Positions 41,804 to 48,753 of a DNA stretch of 64,000 bases are shown here, one piece after another. The stretch comes from Rufibacter immobilis (GTDB lineage: Bacteria; Bacteroidota; Bacteroidia; Cytophagales; Hymenobacteraceae), in contig NZ_RJJE01000002.1 in the NCBI RefSeq assembly GCF_003721565.1, positions 496,001-560,000 on the forward strand. Direction: 5' to 3'. The notes below the pieces were generated by a model, which was not told the origin of the DNA, made no database searches, and saw only the letters and a program-made list of their open reading frames with translations. The translations under genes were made by a program, and so were the position numbers. Numbering within the stretch: position 1 is the first letter of the stretch; each line of letters starts with the position of its first letter.

Positions 41804-41849
41804 CTCCCAAGACCTCGTAGCGTGCGCAGCACCTGCGAGCGTCTGCGCC
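41804..41849 (-). repeat. GACGCTCG short repeat, copy 3
   Basis: Minus strand reads GGCGCAGACGCTCGCAGGTG ... CTACGAGGTCTTGGGAG, about 37 of 42 bases as in copy 2. With element B it repeats the order seen at 34551-34885. Confidence 0.75.
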
Positions 41850-41853
41850 AGTT

Positions 41854-41891
41854 GCGTTTCGGGGCTGTTTTTCTAAAAACAGGTCAAAAAC
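41854..41891. repeat. Operon-end palindrome, hybrid arms
   Basis: GCGTTTCGGGGCTGTTTTTC then AAAAACAGGTCAAAAAC, joined to the thx terminator hairpin. Confidence 0.7.
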
Positions 41892-41934
41892 AGGAATCCC
41901 CGCCAGAACCAAATCTGGCGGGGATTCCTGTTTT
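41889..41934. terminator. Intrinsic terminator after thx
   Basis: 17-bp perfect stem CAGGAATCCCCGCCAGA / TCTGGCGGGGATTCCTG with a 6-base loop, A/T runs on both sides, 22 bp after the thx stop on the minus strand. Confidence 0.85.
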
Positions 41935-41955
41935 CGGCGCAAGCCGAATAAAATG

Positions 41956-42093
41956 TTACGCGCTGGCAGCGGCTTTGCTGGGGGCTAGCTTCGCCAACTT
42001 GGTCGCTTTGTTCTGGGCTTTCTTGGGACGGCTGTTCCCGAATGATCCCTTGCTGATTTTTCCTCTTTTGCTTTTAGCATCTCCTTTTCCCAT
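41956..42093 (-). CDS. 30S ribosomal protein THX (45 aa)
   Basis: 45 codons: MGKGDAKSKRGKISKGSFGN then SRPKKAQNKATKLAKLAPSK, ending AAASA. The opening MGKGDxKSKRGKIxxGxxGxxRPKK is the bTHX family, a short basic peptide in the 30S head of Thermus and Bacteroidota ribosomes. The Ala/Lys tail beyond PKK is longer than in Thermus but normal for the phylum. Stand-alone gene, divergent from uvrA, with its own terminator. Confidence 0.92.
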   Translation of the reverse strand: MGKGDAKSKRGKISKGSFGNSRPKKAQNKATKLAKLAPSKAAASA

Positions 42094-42203
42094 AGTGGTA
42101 CTGATTAATTGGTAAGTGAAACAATCAAATGACAAGTAATCTTTTCCGAGACGGAAGGGAAGAAAGTTACAAACTCAGCCAAATACCCGCAAATTTCTTC
42201 CGC

Positions 42204-42241
42204 CGTTTTTGGCCTGTTTTTGGGAAAACAGGCCAAAAACG
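42204..42241. repeat. Operon-end palindrome, homotypic second arm type
   Basis: CGTTTTTGGCCTGTTTTT / AAAACAGGCCAAAAACG, well paired with both arms of the TTTTTGGCC type. The only copy between two divergent start codons (thx and uvrA), so not at a 3' end. Confidence 0.85.
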
Positions 42242-42280
42242 CAATTGACGGTCAGGCTTCTAAATGCGGCGGCGTATGCC

Positions 42281-42288
42281 TACCTTTG
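42281..42288 (+). promoter_or_regulatory. -7 box TACCTTTG before uvrA
   Basis: TACCTTTG fits TANNTTTG, 83 bases before the uvrA start. No standard -33; no LexA-like site was recognised. Confidence 0.45.
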
Positions 42289-42370
42289 CGGTTTAGCCTT
42301 CCGCCGTTTTGTGGCCGCGCAACAGAATTATTCTTGAGCGGTTTATGTTCTAGAGAGGCTACATTTCTAT

Positions 42371-45190
42371 ATGACAGAAGACATCATTCCGCAAGATACC
42401 CAAATAGACGCGCTGGACGCCCGCGAGCACATCATCATCAAACGGGCCCGCGTCCATAATTTAAAGAACCTGAGCGTGGCCCTGCCGCGCAATCAGTTCA
42501 TTGTGGTCACCGGCCTTTCCGGCTCCGGCAAATCGTCGCTGGCCTTTGACACTTTGTATGCCGAGGGGCAGCGCATGTACGTGGAGAGCCTGAGCTCCTA
42601 CGCCCGTCAGTTCCTGGGCCGCATGGACAAGCCCGATGTGGATTACATACGCGGCATCAGCCCGGCCATTGCCATTGAGCAGAAGGTGAGCATCCGGAAC
42701 AACCGTTCCACCGTGGGTACCAGCACCGAGATTTACGACTACCTCAAGCTGCTGTACGCGCGCATTGGTAAGACCATTTCGCCGGTCTCCGGTAAAGAGG
42801 TGAAGAAAGATACCGTCACCAGCGTGGTAGATTACCTCATGGCGCTGGAAGACGGAACCCGCGTCATGATTATGGCGCCGCTGCAGCAAAACAAAGACCG
42901 CAAACTGAGCAAAGAGCTGGATTTGCTGTTGCAGAAAGGCTATTCCCGCGTGATTCTGAACGGTGAGCCCTTCTTTATTGAGGAACTCATTGCAGAAGGA
43001 AAACCTGAGCCCAAGGGCGAGGTCTTTATTCTCATTGACCGCGCCGTCATCAGGCATGACGAGGAAGCCGAAACCCTGCAGATGCGCCTCGCTGACTCGG
43101 TGCAGACCGCGTTCTACGAGGGCCACGACGAATGCCACGTGCAGCTGGGCGACGAGAAACGCGTGTTCTCCAACCGCTTCGAGCTGGACGGAATGGTGTT
43201 TGAGGAGCCCAGCGTCAACTTCTTCAGCTTCAACAACCCGTACGGTGCCTGCCAGACCTGCGAAGGCTGGGGCAGCGTGCTGGGCATTGACCCAGACCTG
43301 GTGATTCCAGACAAAAGCCTGACCGTGTTTGAGGGAGCCATCGCGCCGTGGCGCACCGAGAAGCAGAACGAATGGCTGCAACCGCTCATCAAAAACGGCA
43401 TTCGGTTCGATTTTCCAATTCACCGTCCGTTCAACGAACTCACTGAGGAACAGCAGGAATTGCTCTGGACCGGGAACAAATACTTCGGGGGGCTGAATGA
43501 CTTTTTCAAGCACGTACAGGCGCAGACGCACAAGATTCAGTACCGCGTGTTGCTTTCCCGCTACCGCGGCCGCACCGCCTGCCCAGACTGCAAAGGCTCA
43601 CGCTTACGCAAAGACGCCAGCTACGTGAAGGTGGACGGCAAAAGCATCACGGATCTGGTGCTCATGCCTGTGACCAAAACGCTGGAGTTCTTCCAGAACC
43701 TGCATCTGAGCGAGCATGACCTAGCCGTGGCCGACCGCCTCATCACCGAAGTCACCAACCGCTTGAGTTACCTCGTGCGTGTAGGCTTGGGCTACTTGAC
43801 CTTGAACCGTTTGTCCAACACCCTTTCCGGCGGCGAAAGCCAACGCATCAATCTGGCTACATCCTTGGGTAGTGCCCTGGTGGGTTCTATGTATATCTTA
43901 GATGAGCCCAGCATTGGGCTTCACCCCAAAGACGCTGACCAACTCATTGGTGTATTGCGCTCTTTGCAGCAAATGGGTAACACTGTGATTGTGGTGGAGC
44001 ACGAGGAAGGCATGATGGAAGTGGCAGACCAGGTGCTGGACATCGGTCCAGAAGCCGGTTCAGGCGGCGGAAATCTCATGTTCCAGGGTTCGTTCCAGGA
44101 CCTTTTGAAAAGTGATACCTACACCGGCCGGTATTTGAGTGGCCGCATGGAAGTGCCGGTTCCCACGCAGCGTCGCCCTTGGCGGAATTGCGTGGAAGTG
44201 CATGGTGCCCGCGAGAACAACCTCAAGAACGTGAGCGTGAAAGTGCCCCTGAACGTGATGACGGTGGTGACGGGCGTGAGCGGCTCTGGCAAATCTACCT
44301 TGATTAAGAAGATTCTGGCGCCGTCGCTCATCAAAGCCCTCGGCGGCCACGCCGATGCCACGGGTAAATTTGACAAACTCTCCGGTGACATCAACAAAGT
44401 GGCGCACGTGGAGTTCGTGGACCAAAACCCCATCGGCAAATCGTCGCGCTCCAACCCGGTGACCTACGTGAAAGCCTATGACGCCATCCGGACTATGTAC
44501 GCCGACCAGCCCTTGGCGAAGGCGCGCGGGTTCAAGCCATCGCACTTCTCGTTCAACATTGAAGGCGGCCGTTGCGAGGTGTGCCAGGGCGAAGGCCAGG
44601 TGAAGATTGAGATGCAGTTTATGGCCGATATCTACCTAACCTGCGAGGCCTGCGGCGGGCAGAAGTTCAAGCAAGACATTCTGGACATTCAGTACCACGA
44701 GAAAAACATCTCCGAGGTGCTGGACATGACGATTGACGACAGCCTGATTTTCTTCAAAGACCAGCCCAAGATTCTGGAGAAACTGAAGCCGCTGCAAGAC
44801 GTGGGCCTCGGTTATATTAGATTAGGGCAAAGCAGCAATACTTTATCTGGGGGTGAAGCGCAGCGCGTGAAACTGGCCTCGTTCCTGACCAAAGGCGCCA
44901 CGCCACACAACGGCAATATCCTGTTCATCTTCGATGAGCCCAGTACCGGCCTGCACTTCCATGACATCAGCAAGTTATTAACTGCCCTGAATGCCCTGGT
45001 AGAAAACGGCAACACCGTGCTGGTCATCGAACACAACATGGACATCATCAAGTGCGCCGACTGGATCATTGACCTCGGCCCCGAAGGCGGTACTAACGGC
45101 GGCCACCTGCTGTTTGAAGGTACGCCGGAAGACTTGGTGAAACAGGCAGAAACGAACCACACTGCCAAGTATTTAAAACCGAAGCTGTAG
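42371..45190 (+). CDS. uvrA: Excinuclease ABC subunit UvrA
   Basis: 939 residues, matching the canonical ~940. Damage-recognition ATPase of nucleotide excision repair. First ATPase: Walker A TGLSGSGKSS (about 47-56), zinc-module cysteines in YGACQTCEGWGS and CPDCKGSRL, signature LSNTLSGGESQRINLATSLG and MYILDEPSIGLHP. Second ATPase: GVSGSGKSTL, zinc finger CEVCQGEGQ ... CEACGG, NTLSGGEAQRVKLASFL and FIFDEPSTGLHF. All motifs intact. The N-terminal extension (MTEDIIPQDTQIDALDAREH) is slightly longer than in E. coli. Alone between a -7 box and its terminator. Confidence 0.97.
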   Translation: MTEDIIPQDTQIDALDAREHIIIKRARVHNLKNLSVALPRNQFIVVTGLSGSGKSSLAFDTLYAEGQRMYVESLSSYARQFLGRMDKPDVDYIRGISPAIAIEQKVSIRNNRSTVGTSTEIYDYLKLLYARIGKTISPVSGKEVKKDTVTSVVDYLMALEDGTRVMIMAPLQQNKDRKLSKELDLLLQKGYSRVILNGEPFFIEELIAEGKPEPKGEVFILIDRAVIRHDEEAETLQMRLADSVQTAFYEGHDECHVQLGDEKRVFSNRFELDGMVFEEPSVNFFSFNNPYGACQTCEGWGSVLGIDPDLVIPDKSLTVFEGAIAPWRTEKQNEWLQPLIKNGIRFDFPIHRPFNELTEEQQELLWTGNKYFGGLNDFFKHVQAQTHKIQYRVLLSRYRGRTACPDCKGSRLRKDASYVKVDGKSITDLVLMPVTKTLEFFQNLHLSEHDLAVADRLITEVTNRLSYLVRVGLGYLTLNRLSNTLSGGESQRINLATSLGSALVGSMYILDEPSIGLHPKDADQLIGVLRSLQQMGNTVIVVEHEEGMMEVADQVLDIGPEAGSGGGNLMFQGSFQDLLKSDTYTGRYLSGRMEVPVPTQRRPWRNCVEVHGARENNLKNVSVKVPLNVMTVVTGVSGSGKSTLIKKILAPSLIKALGGHADATGKFDKLSGDINKVAHVEFVDQNPIGKSSRSNPVTYVKAYDAIRTMYADQPLAKARGFKPSHFSFNIEGGRCEVCQGEGQVKIEMQFMADIYLTCEACGGQKFKQDILDIQYHEKNISEVLDMTIDDSLIFFKDQPKILEKLKPLQDVGLGYIRLGQSSNTLSGGEAQRVKLASFLTKGATPHNGNILFIFDEPSTGLHFHDISKLLTALNALVENGNTVLVIEHNMDIIKCADWIIDLGPEGGTNGGHLLFEGTPEDLVKQAETNHTAKYLKPKL

Positions 45191-45194
45191 GTCT

Positions 45195-45232
45195 ATTTTT
45201 GGCCTGTTTTCAGAAAAAGAGCCGCTAAACGG
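45195..45232. repeat. Operon-end palindrome, hybrid arms
   Basis: ATTTTTGGCCTGTTTTCAG then AAAAAGAGCCGCTAAACGG, 4 bp after the uvrA stop. Confidence 0.8.
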
Positions 45233-45242
45233 AAAGTGTAAG

Positions 45243-45283
45243 AAATCCCTGTGCGATGAGAGAAGCCGCGCAGGGATTTTTGT
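45243..45283 (+). terminator. Intrinsic terminator after uvrA
   Basis: AAATCCCTGTGCG / CGCGCAGGGATTT with one G-T wobble, 11-base loop, followed by TTTTTGTTT. Confidence 0.8.
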
Positions 45284-45307
45284 TTCAGAACACTCGCAAA
45301 GCGGAGG

Positions 45308-45454
45308 AAACCCACCCCTACCCCTCCGAGGAGGGGAGCATCAGGAATGCGTAATCTTATAACCTCAAAAAGTTGATTATCACCATCTCAACGTCATCTA
45401 TCTAAAGCTGCTTCTCGGAGCAACTCCCCTCCTTGGAGGGGTAGGGGTGGGTTT
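45308..45454 (-). mobile_element. MITE-like element, short copy C
   Basis: 147 bp with ends CCACCCCTACCCCTCC and GGAGGGGTAGGGGTGGG. The left inner segment (GAGCATCAGGAATGCGT) matches the right inner segment of copy A in reverse complement, so it has the orientation of B with an interior deletion or replacement. Confidence 0.65.
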
Positions 45455-45460
45455 TCTCCT

Positions 45461-45490
45461 TTTGTCATCCTGAAAGGATCTTGTGGGCAA
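45461..45490 (+). repeat. Single-end GTCATCC repeat
   Basis: TTTGTCATCCTGAAAGGATC plus TTGTGGGCAA, matching the left arm of the inverted-repeat element at 40762. No partner arm follows. Confidence 0.55.
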
Positions 45491-45590
45491 TCTAAATAAG
45501 CCCTTACCAAACGTAAAGCCTTTTGCGGCTTAGATGCTTTCAGCAGAAGTAGGAGAAAAAATTTTCTCAGGAGCAGCAGAAGGCACATTG

Positions 45591-45630
45591 CCGTTTAGCG
45601 GCTCTTTTTCTAAAATCAGGCCAAAAACGG
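45591..45630. repeat. Operon-end palindrome, hybrid arms
   Basis: CCGTTTAGCGGCTCTTTTTC then TAAAATCAGGCCAAAAACGG. About 137 bp before the cruF-like gene. Confidence 0.75.
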
Positions 45631-45766
45631 AGGACACAAAAAGCCATAGACTTTCCTGAGCCTTTATTTCGCTGGCAGGAGGGGTGGTTGCCGTGAACAA
45701 ATCTTTCTGCTGCCGGTTCACTATATTGCCGCCTTTCGCGTACGCCAAGGGAAATCAATTTTGGGA

Positions 45767-46432
45767 ATGAAAGACCTTTCTGTGCCTTTGCCTGTCAATA
45801 AGCTGTATGTCTCTATCATCATCCTCTGTCTGTTCCATGGCTGCGGACTCATTGGGTTCTACACGCCGTACCGGGATTGGTTTCTGAGTAACACGCCGCT
45901 CAACCTGATTCTGGCCACGGCGCTGCTGTTCTGGAACCACCAGGGGCTCACCCTGAAGATGGTAGCCGGCACCATAGGCGTATTTCTGGTAGGCTTCACC
46001 GCCGAGGTCATTGGGGTAGCCACGGGCGATGTGTTTGGGGAGTACTATTACGGCGATGCCTTCGGGCCGAAGTTCCTGGAGGTGCCCTGGCTCATTGGCA
46101 TGAATTGGGCGGCCCTGTGTTTTGCAGCGGCTACGGTAGTCAATACCTGGCAGAAACCGTTCATACTAAAAGCAGCGGTGGCGGCGGCCATGCCCGTGAG
46201 CATTGATTTTTTGATTGAGCAGGTCTGCGAGAAGTTCGATTTCTGGTATTGGCAGGGCCACGTGGCGCCGGTGCAGAATTACATCAGTTGGTACGTGTTC
46301 AGTTTTCTGTTCGTGCTGGTGCTCATGCCGCTGCTCAGAAATTCCCAGAACAGACTGGCGCCGTACTTCCTGCTGGTGCAGTTCTTCTTCTTCCTGTTCC
46401 TCAACCTTGTAGAGTTTTTCTATGTCCGCTAA
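45767..46432 (+). CDS. cruF: Carotenoid biosynthesis membrane protein (CruF-like 1',2'-hydratase)
   Basis: 221 residues, about seven hydrophobic segments (LYVSIIILCLFHGCGLIGF, LNLILATALLFW, MVAGTIGVFLVGFTAEVIG, WAALCFAAATVV, YVFSFLFVLVLMPLL). The GFTAEVIGVATGDVFGEYYYGD motif with AMPVSIDFLIEQV is the Carot_biosynth (PF04240) pattern of CruF, which hydrates the terminal double bond of the acyclic psi end. The crtY start overlaps its last codons by 11 bp, so the two are translationally coupled. A TTG two codons earlier is a less likely start. Together they would give a monocyclic hydroxylated carotenoid. Confidence 0.85.
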   Translation: MKDLSVPLPVNKLYVSIIILCLFHGCGLIGFYTPYRDWFLSNTPLNLILATALLFWNHQGLTLKMVAGTIGVFLVGFTAEVIGVATGDVFGEYYYGDAFGPKFLEVPWLIGMNWAALCFAAATVVNTWQKPFILKAAVAAAMPVSIDFLIEQVCEKFDFWYWQGHVAPVQNYISWYVFSFLFVLVLMPLLRNSQNRLAPYFLLVQFFFFLFLNLVEFFYVR

Positions 46433-47573
46433 CCCGCGCCCCTACGACTACATTATTGCCGGAGCCGGGGCGGCGGGCCTGAGTCTGCTGTGCTATCTGC
46501 TGGAACAGGAGCCCCTGCGGCATAAGCGTATTCTGCTGCTGGACCGCGACGCCAAGCAAACCAATGACCGCACCTGGTGCTTCTGGCAAACCGGGGAAAG
46601 TCCGTTTGAGAGCTGCCTCAAAAGTAAGTGGTCGGCGTTGTATTTTCATTCGCCCACGTTCTCTAAGTTGCTGGATATTCATCCGTACCAGTACAAAATG
46701 CTGGACAGCCTCTCGTTTTATGAATATTGCTTCGGGCTGATGAAGAAGTTCCCTAATGTGGAGTTCCGGCAGGAAGACATTATAAGAATAGAGCCTAACG
46801 GAACGGTGCATTGCGAGCGCGGCGTGTACCAGGCGCCGTACGTGTTCAACAGTGCGTTCTTCAAAATCAAGCAGCTGCCCAAAAAGCATTACATGGTGCA
46901 GCATTTCAAAGGCATTTTCATCAAAACCGCACAACCGGTCTTCAACCCGAAGGAGCCTACTTTGATGGATTTCCGGGTGGAGCAGCATCAAGATTGCCGG
47001 TTTATGTACGTGTTGCCCATTAATGCGCACGAGGCGCTGGTGGAGTACACCGGTTTCTCTGAGGCCGAGCTTCCCCAGGAAGCCTATGACCAGGAACTGA
47101 AAGCCTACCTCAGAGATTTCCTTCAGCTCACGGACTATGAGATCACGCACGAGGAATTCGGGATGATTCCCATGACCGATGCCCCGTTCCCCAGGCAGCA
47201 AAGTGCGCAGGTCATCAACATCGGTACGGCGGGTGGGGCCACCAAAGCCTCTACAGGCTACACGTTCAGCTTTATTCAGCGGCAGTGCTCAGCCATCGCC
47301 CGTAATCTAGCCCAGGGGAAAGCGCCGTTGGCGGGTACAGGGAGCGGGTTCAACAAGTTTGGGTTGTATGACAGCATTTTCCTGCGGGTGCTGCTGGAGA
47401 AGAAACAGGAGCCACGGCAGGTGTTCCATGACCTGTTCAGCAAACTGCCCGCCCCGCTCATCCTCAAATTCCTGAACGAAGAGACCTCTTTTCTTGAAGA
47501 CTTCCGGATCATGAATGCCGTGGAGAAACGCATTTTTGTGCCCGCCGCCCTCAAAGAAAGCCTGCACCTGTAA
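46422..47573 (+). CDS. crtY: Lycopene cyclase (CrtY family)
   Basis: 383 residues. N-terminal FAD-binding motif YDYIIAGAGAAGLSLL, followed by LLLDRDAKQTNDRTWCFWQ, the typical lycopene-cyclase block, and IPMTDAPFPRQQSAQVINIG with GTAGGATKASTGYTFSFIQR near residue 270. Cyclises psi ends of lycopene to beta rings. Coupled to the cruF-like gene. In red Cytophagales one end is cyclised and the other hydrated, giving flexixanthin-type pigments, so monocyclase activity is likely here but not provable from sequence. No crtB, crtI, crtW or crtZ in the window. Confidence 0.93.
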   Translation: MSANPRPYDYIIAGAGAAGLSLLCYLLEQEPLRHKRILLLDRDAKQTNDRTWCFWQTGESPFESCLKSKWSALYFHSPTFSKLLDIHPYQYKMLDSLSFYEYCFGLMKKFPNVEFRQEDIIRIEPNGTVHCERGVYQAPYVFNSAFFKIKQLPKKHYMVQHFKGIFIKTAQPVFNPKEPTLMDFRVEQHQDCRFMYVLPINAHEALVEYTGFSEAELPQEAYDQELKAYLRDFLQLTDYEITHEEFGMIPMTDAPFPRQQSAQVINIGTAGGATKASTGYTFSFIQRQCSAIARNLAQGKAPLAGTGSGFNKFGLYDSIFLRVLLEKKQEPRQVFHDLFSKLPAPLILKFLNEETSFLEDFRIMNAVEKRIFVPAALKESLHL

Positions 47574-47640
47574 GCACAAATGCCACCTCCGGCGCGTAGA
47601 TCAGCCACAAATCCTTATCTTAGCGGCCACAGGGTACGCT

Positions 47641-47678
47641 GTTTTTGCCCTGATTTCAGAAAAGTAACCCCTAAACGC
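47641..47678. repeat. Operon-end palindrome, degenerate hybrid
   Basis: GTTTTTGCCCTGATTTCAG then AAAAGTAACCCCTAAACGC, 67 bp after the crtY stop. Read in frame with tpiA it gives CPDFRKVTPKRAG. Confidence 0.7.
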
Positions 47679-47723
47679 GCAGGCCTGAAAAGCTTCGCAT
47701 TTCTTTATTATCTATTCAAGGCT

Positions 47724-48488
47724 ATGAGAAAGAACATTGTTGCCGGTAACTGGAAAATGAACAAAACCTACCAGGACGCGCAGGCGCTGGTGAGCGAGAT
47801 TGACAACATGGTGAAGGACGAGGTCACTTCTGATAACGTAGAGGTGATTGTCACGCCCCCGTTCCCCTTCCTGAGCACGGTCAGCAAATTAATCCAGGGC
47901 AACCCGCGCATGCATTTGGCGGCCCAAGACGTGAGTGCCCATGAGAGCGGCGCCTATACCGGCGAAGTGTCGGCGGCCATGCTCAAGTCAGTAGGCGTGG
48001 AGTACGTGCTGGTGGGGCATTCAGAGCGTCGTCAGTACCACCACGAAGATTCAGATCTGCTGTTCAAGAAAATGAAAGCGGCCCTGAAGGAAGGCATCAA
48101 ACCTATTTTCTGCTGCGGGGAGCCCCTGGAAGTGCGGGAGTCTGAGCAGCATTTTGAGTACGTGGGCCAGCAGCTGAGAGACACCGTGGCGCATTTGAGT
48201 AACGAGGAGTTTGACCAGATTGTGATTGCCTACGAGCCTATCTGGGCCATTGGCACCGGCCGCACCGCCAGCAGCCAGCAAGCCCAGGAAATGCACGAAT
48301 ACATCAGAGAAGAGCTTTCCCGCCTGTTTGACGCCGAAGCTGCTTTCAATAAAACCATTCTGTACGGCGGCAGCGCCAACCCCGGCAACGCCAAAGAACT
48401 GTTCGCGCAGCCAGACGTGGACGGCGGTCTGATTGGCGGGGCTTCGCTGAAATCAAGAGACTTTACAGACATCATCAAATCCTTCTAG
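47724..48488 (+). CDS. tpiA: Triosephosphate isomerase
   Basis: 254 residues. Interconverts dihydroxyacetone phosphate and glyceraldehyde 3-phosphate. Catalytic Lys in VAGNWKMN, His in VGHSERRQY, Glu in AYEPIWAIGTGRTAS, phosphate loop LYGGSANPGN and DGGLIGGASL. Met at 47724 (MRKNIVAGNWKMN) is the family start; a frame open from 47580 adds 48 residues of intergenic and palindrome sequence. Upstream TATCTTAG (47616-47623) is a one-mismatch -7 box. The gene stands alone. Confidence 0.97.
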   Translation: MRKNIVAGNWKMNKTYQDAQALVSEIDNMVKDEVTSDNVEVIVTPPFPFLSTVSKLIQGNPRMHLAAQDVSAHESGAYTGEVSAAMLKSVGVEYVLVGHSERRQYHHEDSDLLFKKMKAALKEGIKPIFCCGEPLEVRESEQHFEYVGQQLRDTVAHLSNEEFDQIVIAYEPIWAIGTGRTASSQQAQEMHEYIREELSRLFDAEAAFNKTILYGGSANPGNAKELFAQPDVDGGLIGGASLKSRDFTDIIKSF

Positions 48489-48543
48489 TTTCTTCCTGCT
48501 TTAGCTCCGGTGAGGAGCCGCATAGAGCACAGAAAGAAGCTCC

Positions 48544-48585
48544 CGCGTTTAGGGCCTGTTTTTCCAAAAACAGGCCCTAAACGCG
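48544..48585. repeat. Operon-end palindrome, perfect copy (GGCC variant)
   Basis: CGCGTTTAGGGCCTGTTTTT / AAAAACAGGCCCTAAACGCG, 20-bp perfect arms, loop CC. The core GGGGCTG is GGGCCTG here with the matching change on the other arm. 55 bp after the tpiA stop. Confidence 0.9.
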
Positions 48586-48753
48586 TTTATAGTGATCCTG
48601 TCCTGGAGAATAGATAAACCTGACTCAGAAGAGAAACCTCTAAAGTTTAAATCATTTTCTAGAAATAAGTCTAATACGCAAGATATTACGCTTATTTTCG
48701 TTAAATTTTTAACCGCATCTGCTGCTTTTGCAGAAATATTAGAATCAACAAAT

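Larger units (their letters stand above)
41304..41955. other. Nested repeat cluster between the efflux operon and thx
   Basis: 652 bp with no supported gene. In order: GACGCTCG repeat (41388-41428), two tandem GAGTC hairpins (41463-41514), element B (41546-41775), inverted GACGCTCG repeat (41804-41849), palindrome (41854-41891) and the thx terminator (41889-41934). Frames on either strand run only through repeats. Confidence 0.75.
45191..45766. other. Repeat-rich gap between uvrA and the carotenoid genes
   Basis: 576 bp: palindrome (45195), uvrA terminator (45243), element C (45308-45454), single-end GTCATCC repeat (45461-45490), second palindrome (45591-45630), then about 135 bp with a TATATTG (45723-45729) that may belong to the promoter of the next gene. 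Minus-strand frames here pass through repeats and are not genes. Confidence 0.7.

Noticed and set aside
41442-41942. Long minus-strand frame (166 codons) between the efflux operon and thx
   Set aside because: It runs through element B, the GAGTC hairpins, the GACGCTCG repeats, a palindrome and the thx terminator; translated composition is low-complexity and unlike a protein.
45394-45758. Minus-strand frames between uvrA and the carotenoid genes
   Set aside because: They read through element C, the GTCATCC repeat and a palindrome (the peptide FRKRAAKR is the palindrome in translation).
47580-47723. 48-residue N-terminal extension of triosephosphate isomerase
   Set aside because: Encoded by intergenic DNA including a palindrome copy; the conserved protein starts at MRKNIVAGNWKMN.
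48592-48753. 54-residue N-terminal extension of PrmA
   Set aside because: Not like the family; MSFIEVTVTASEEY at 48754 is the expected start.
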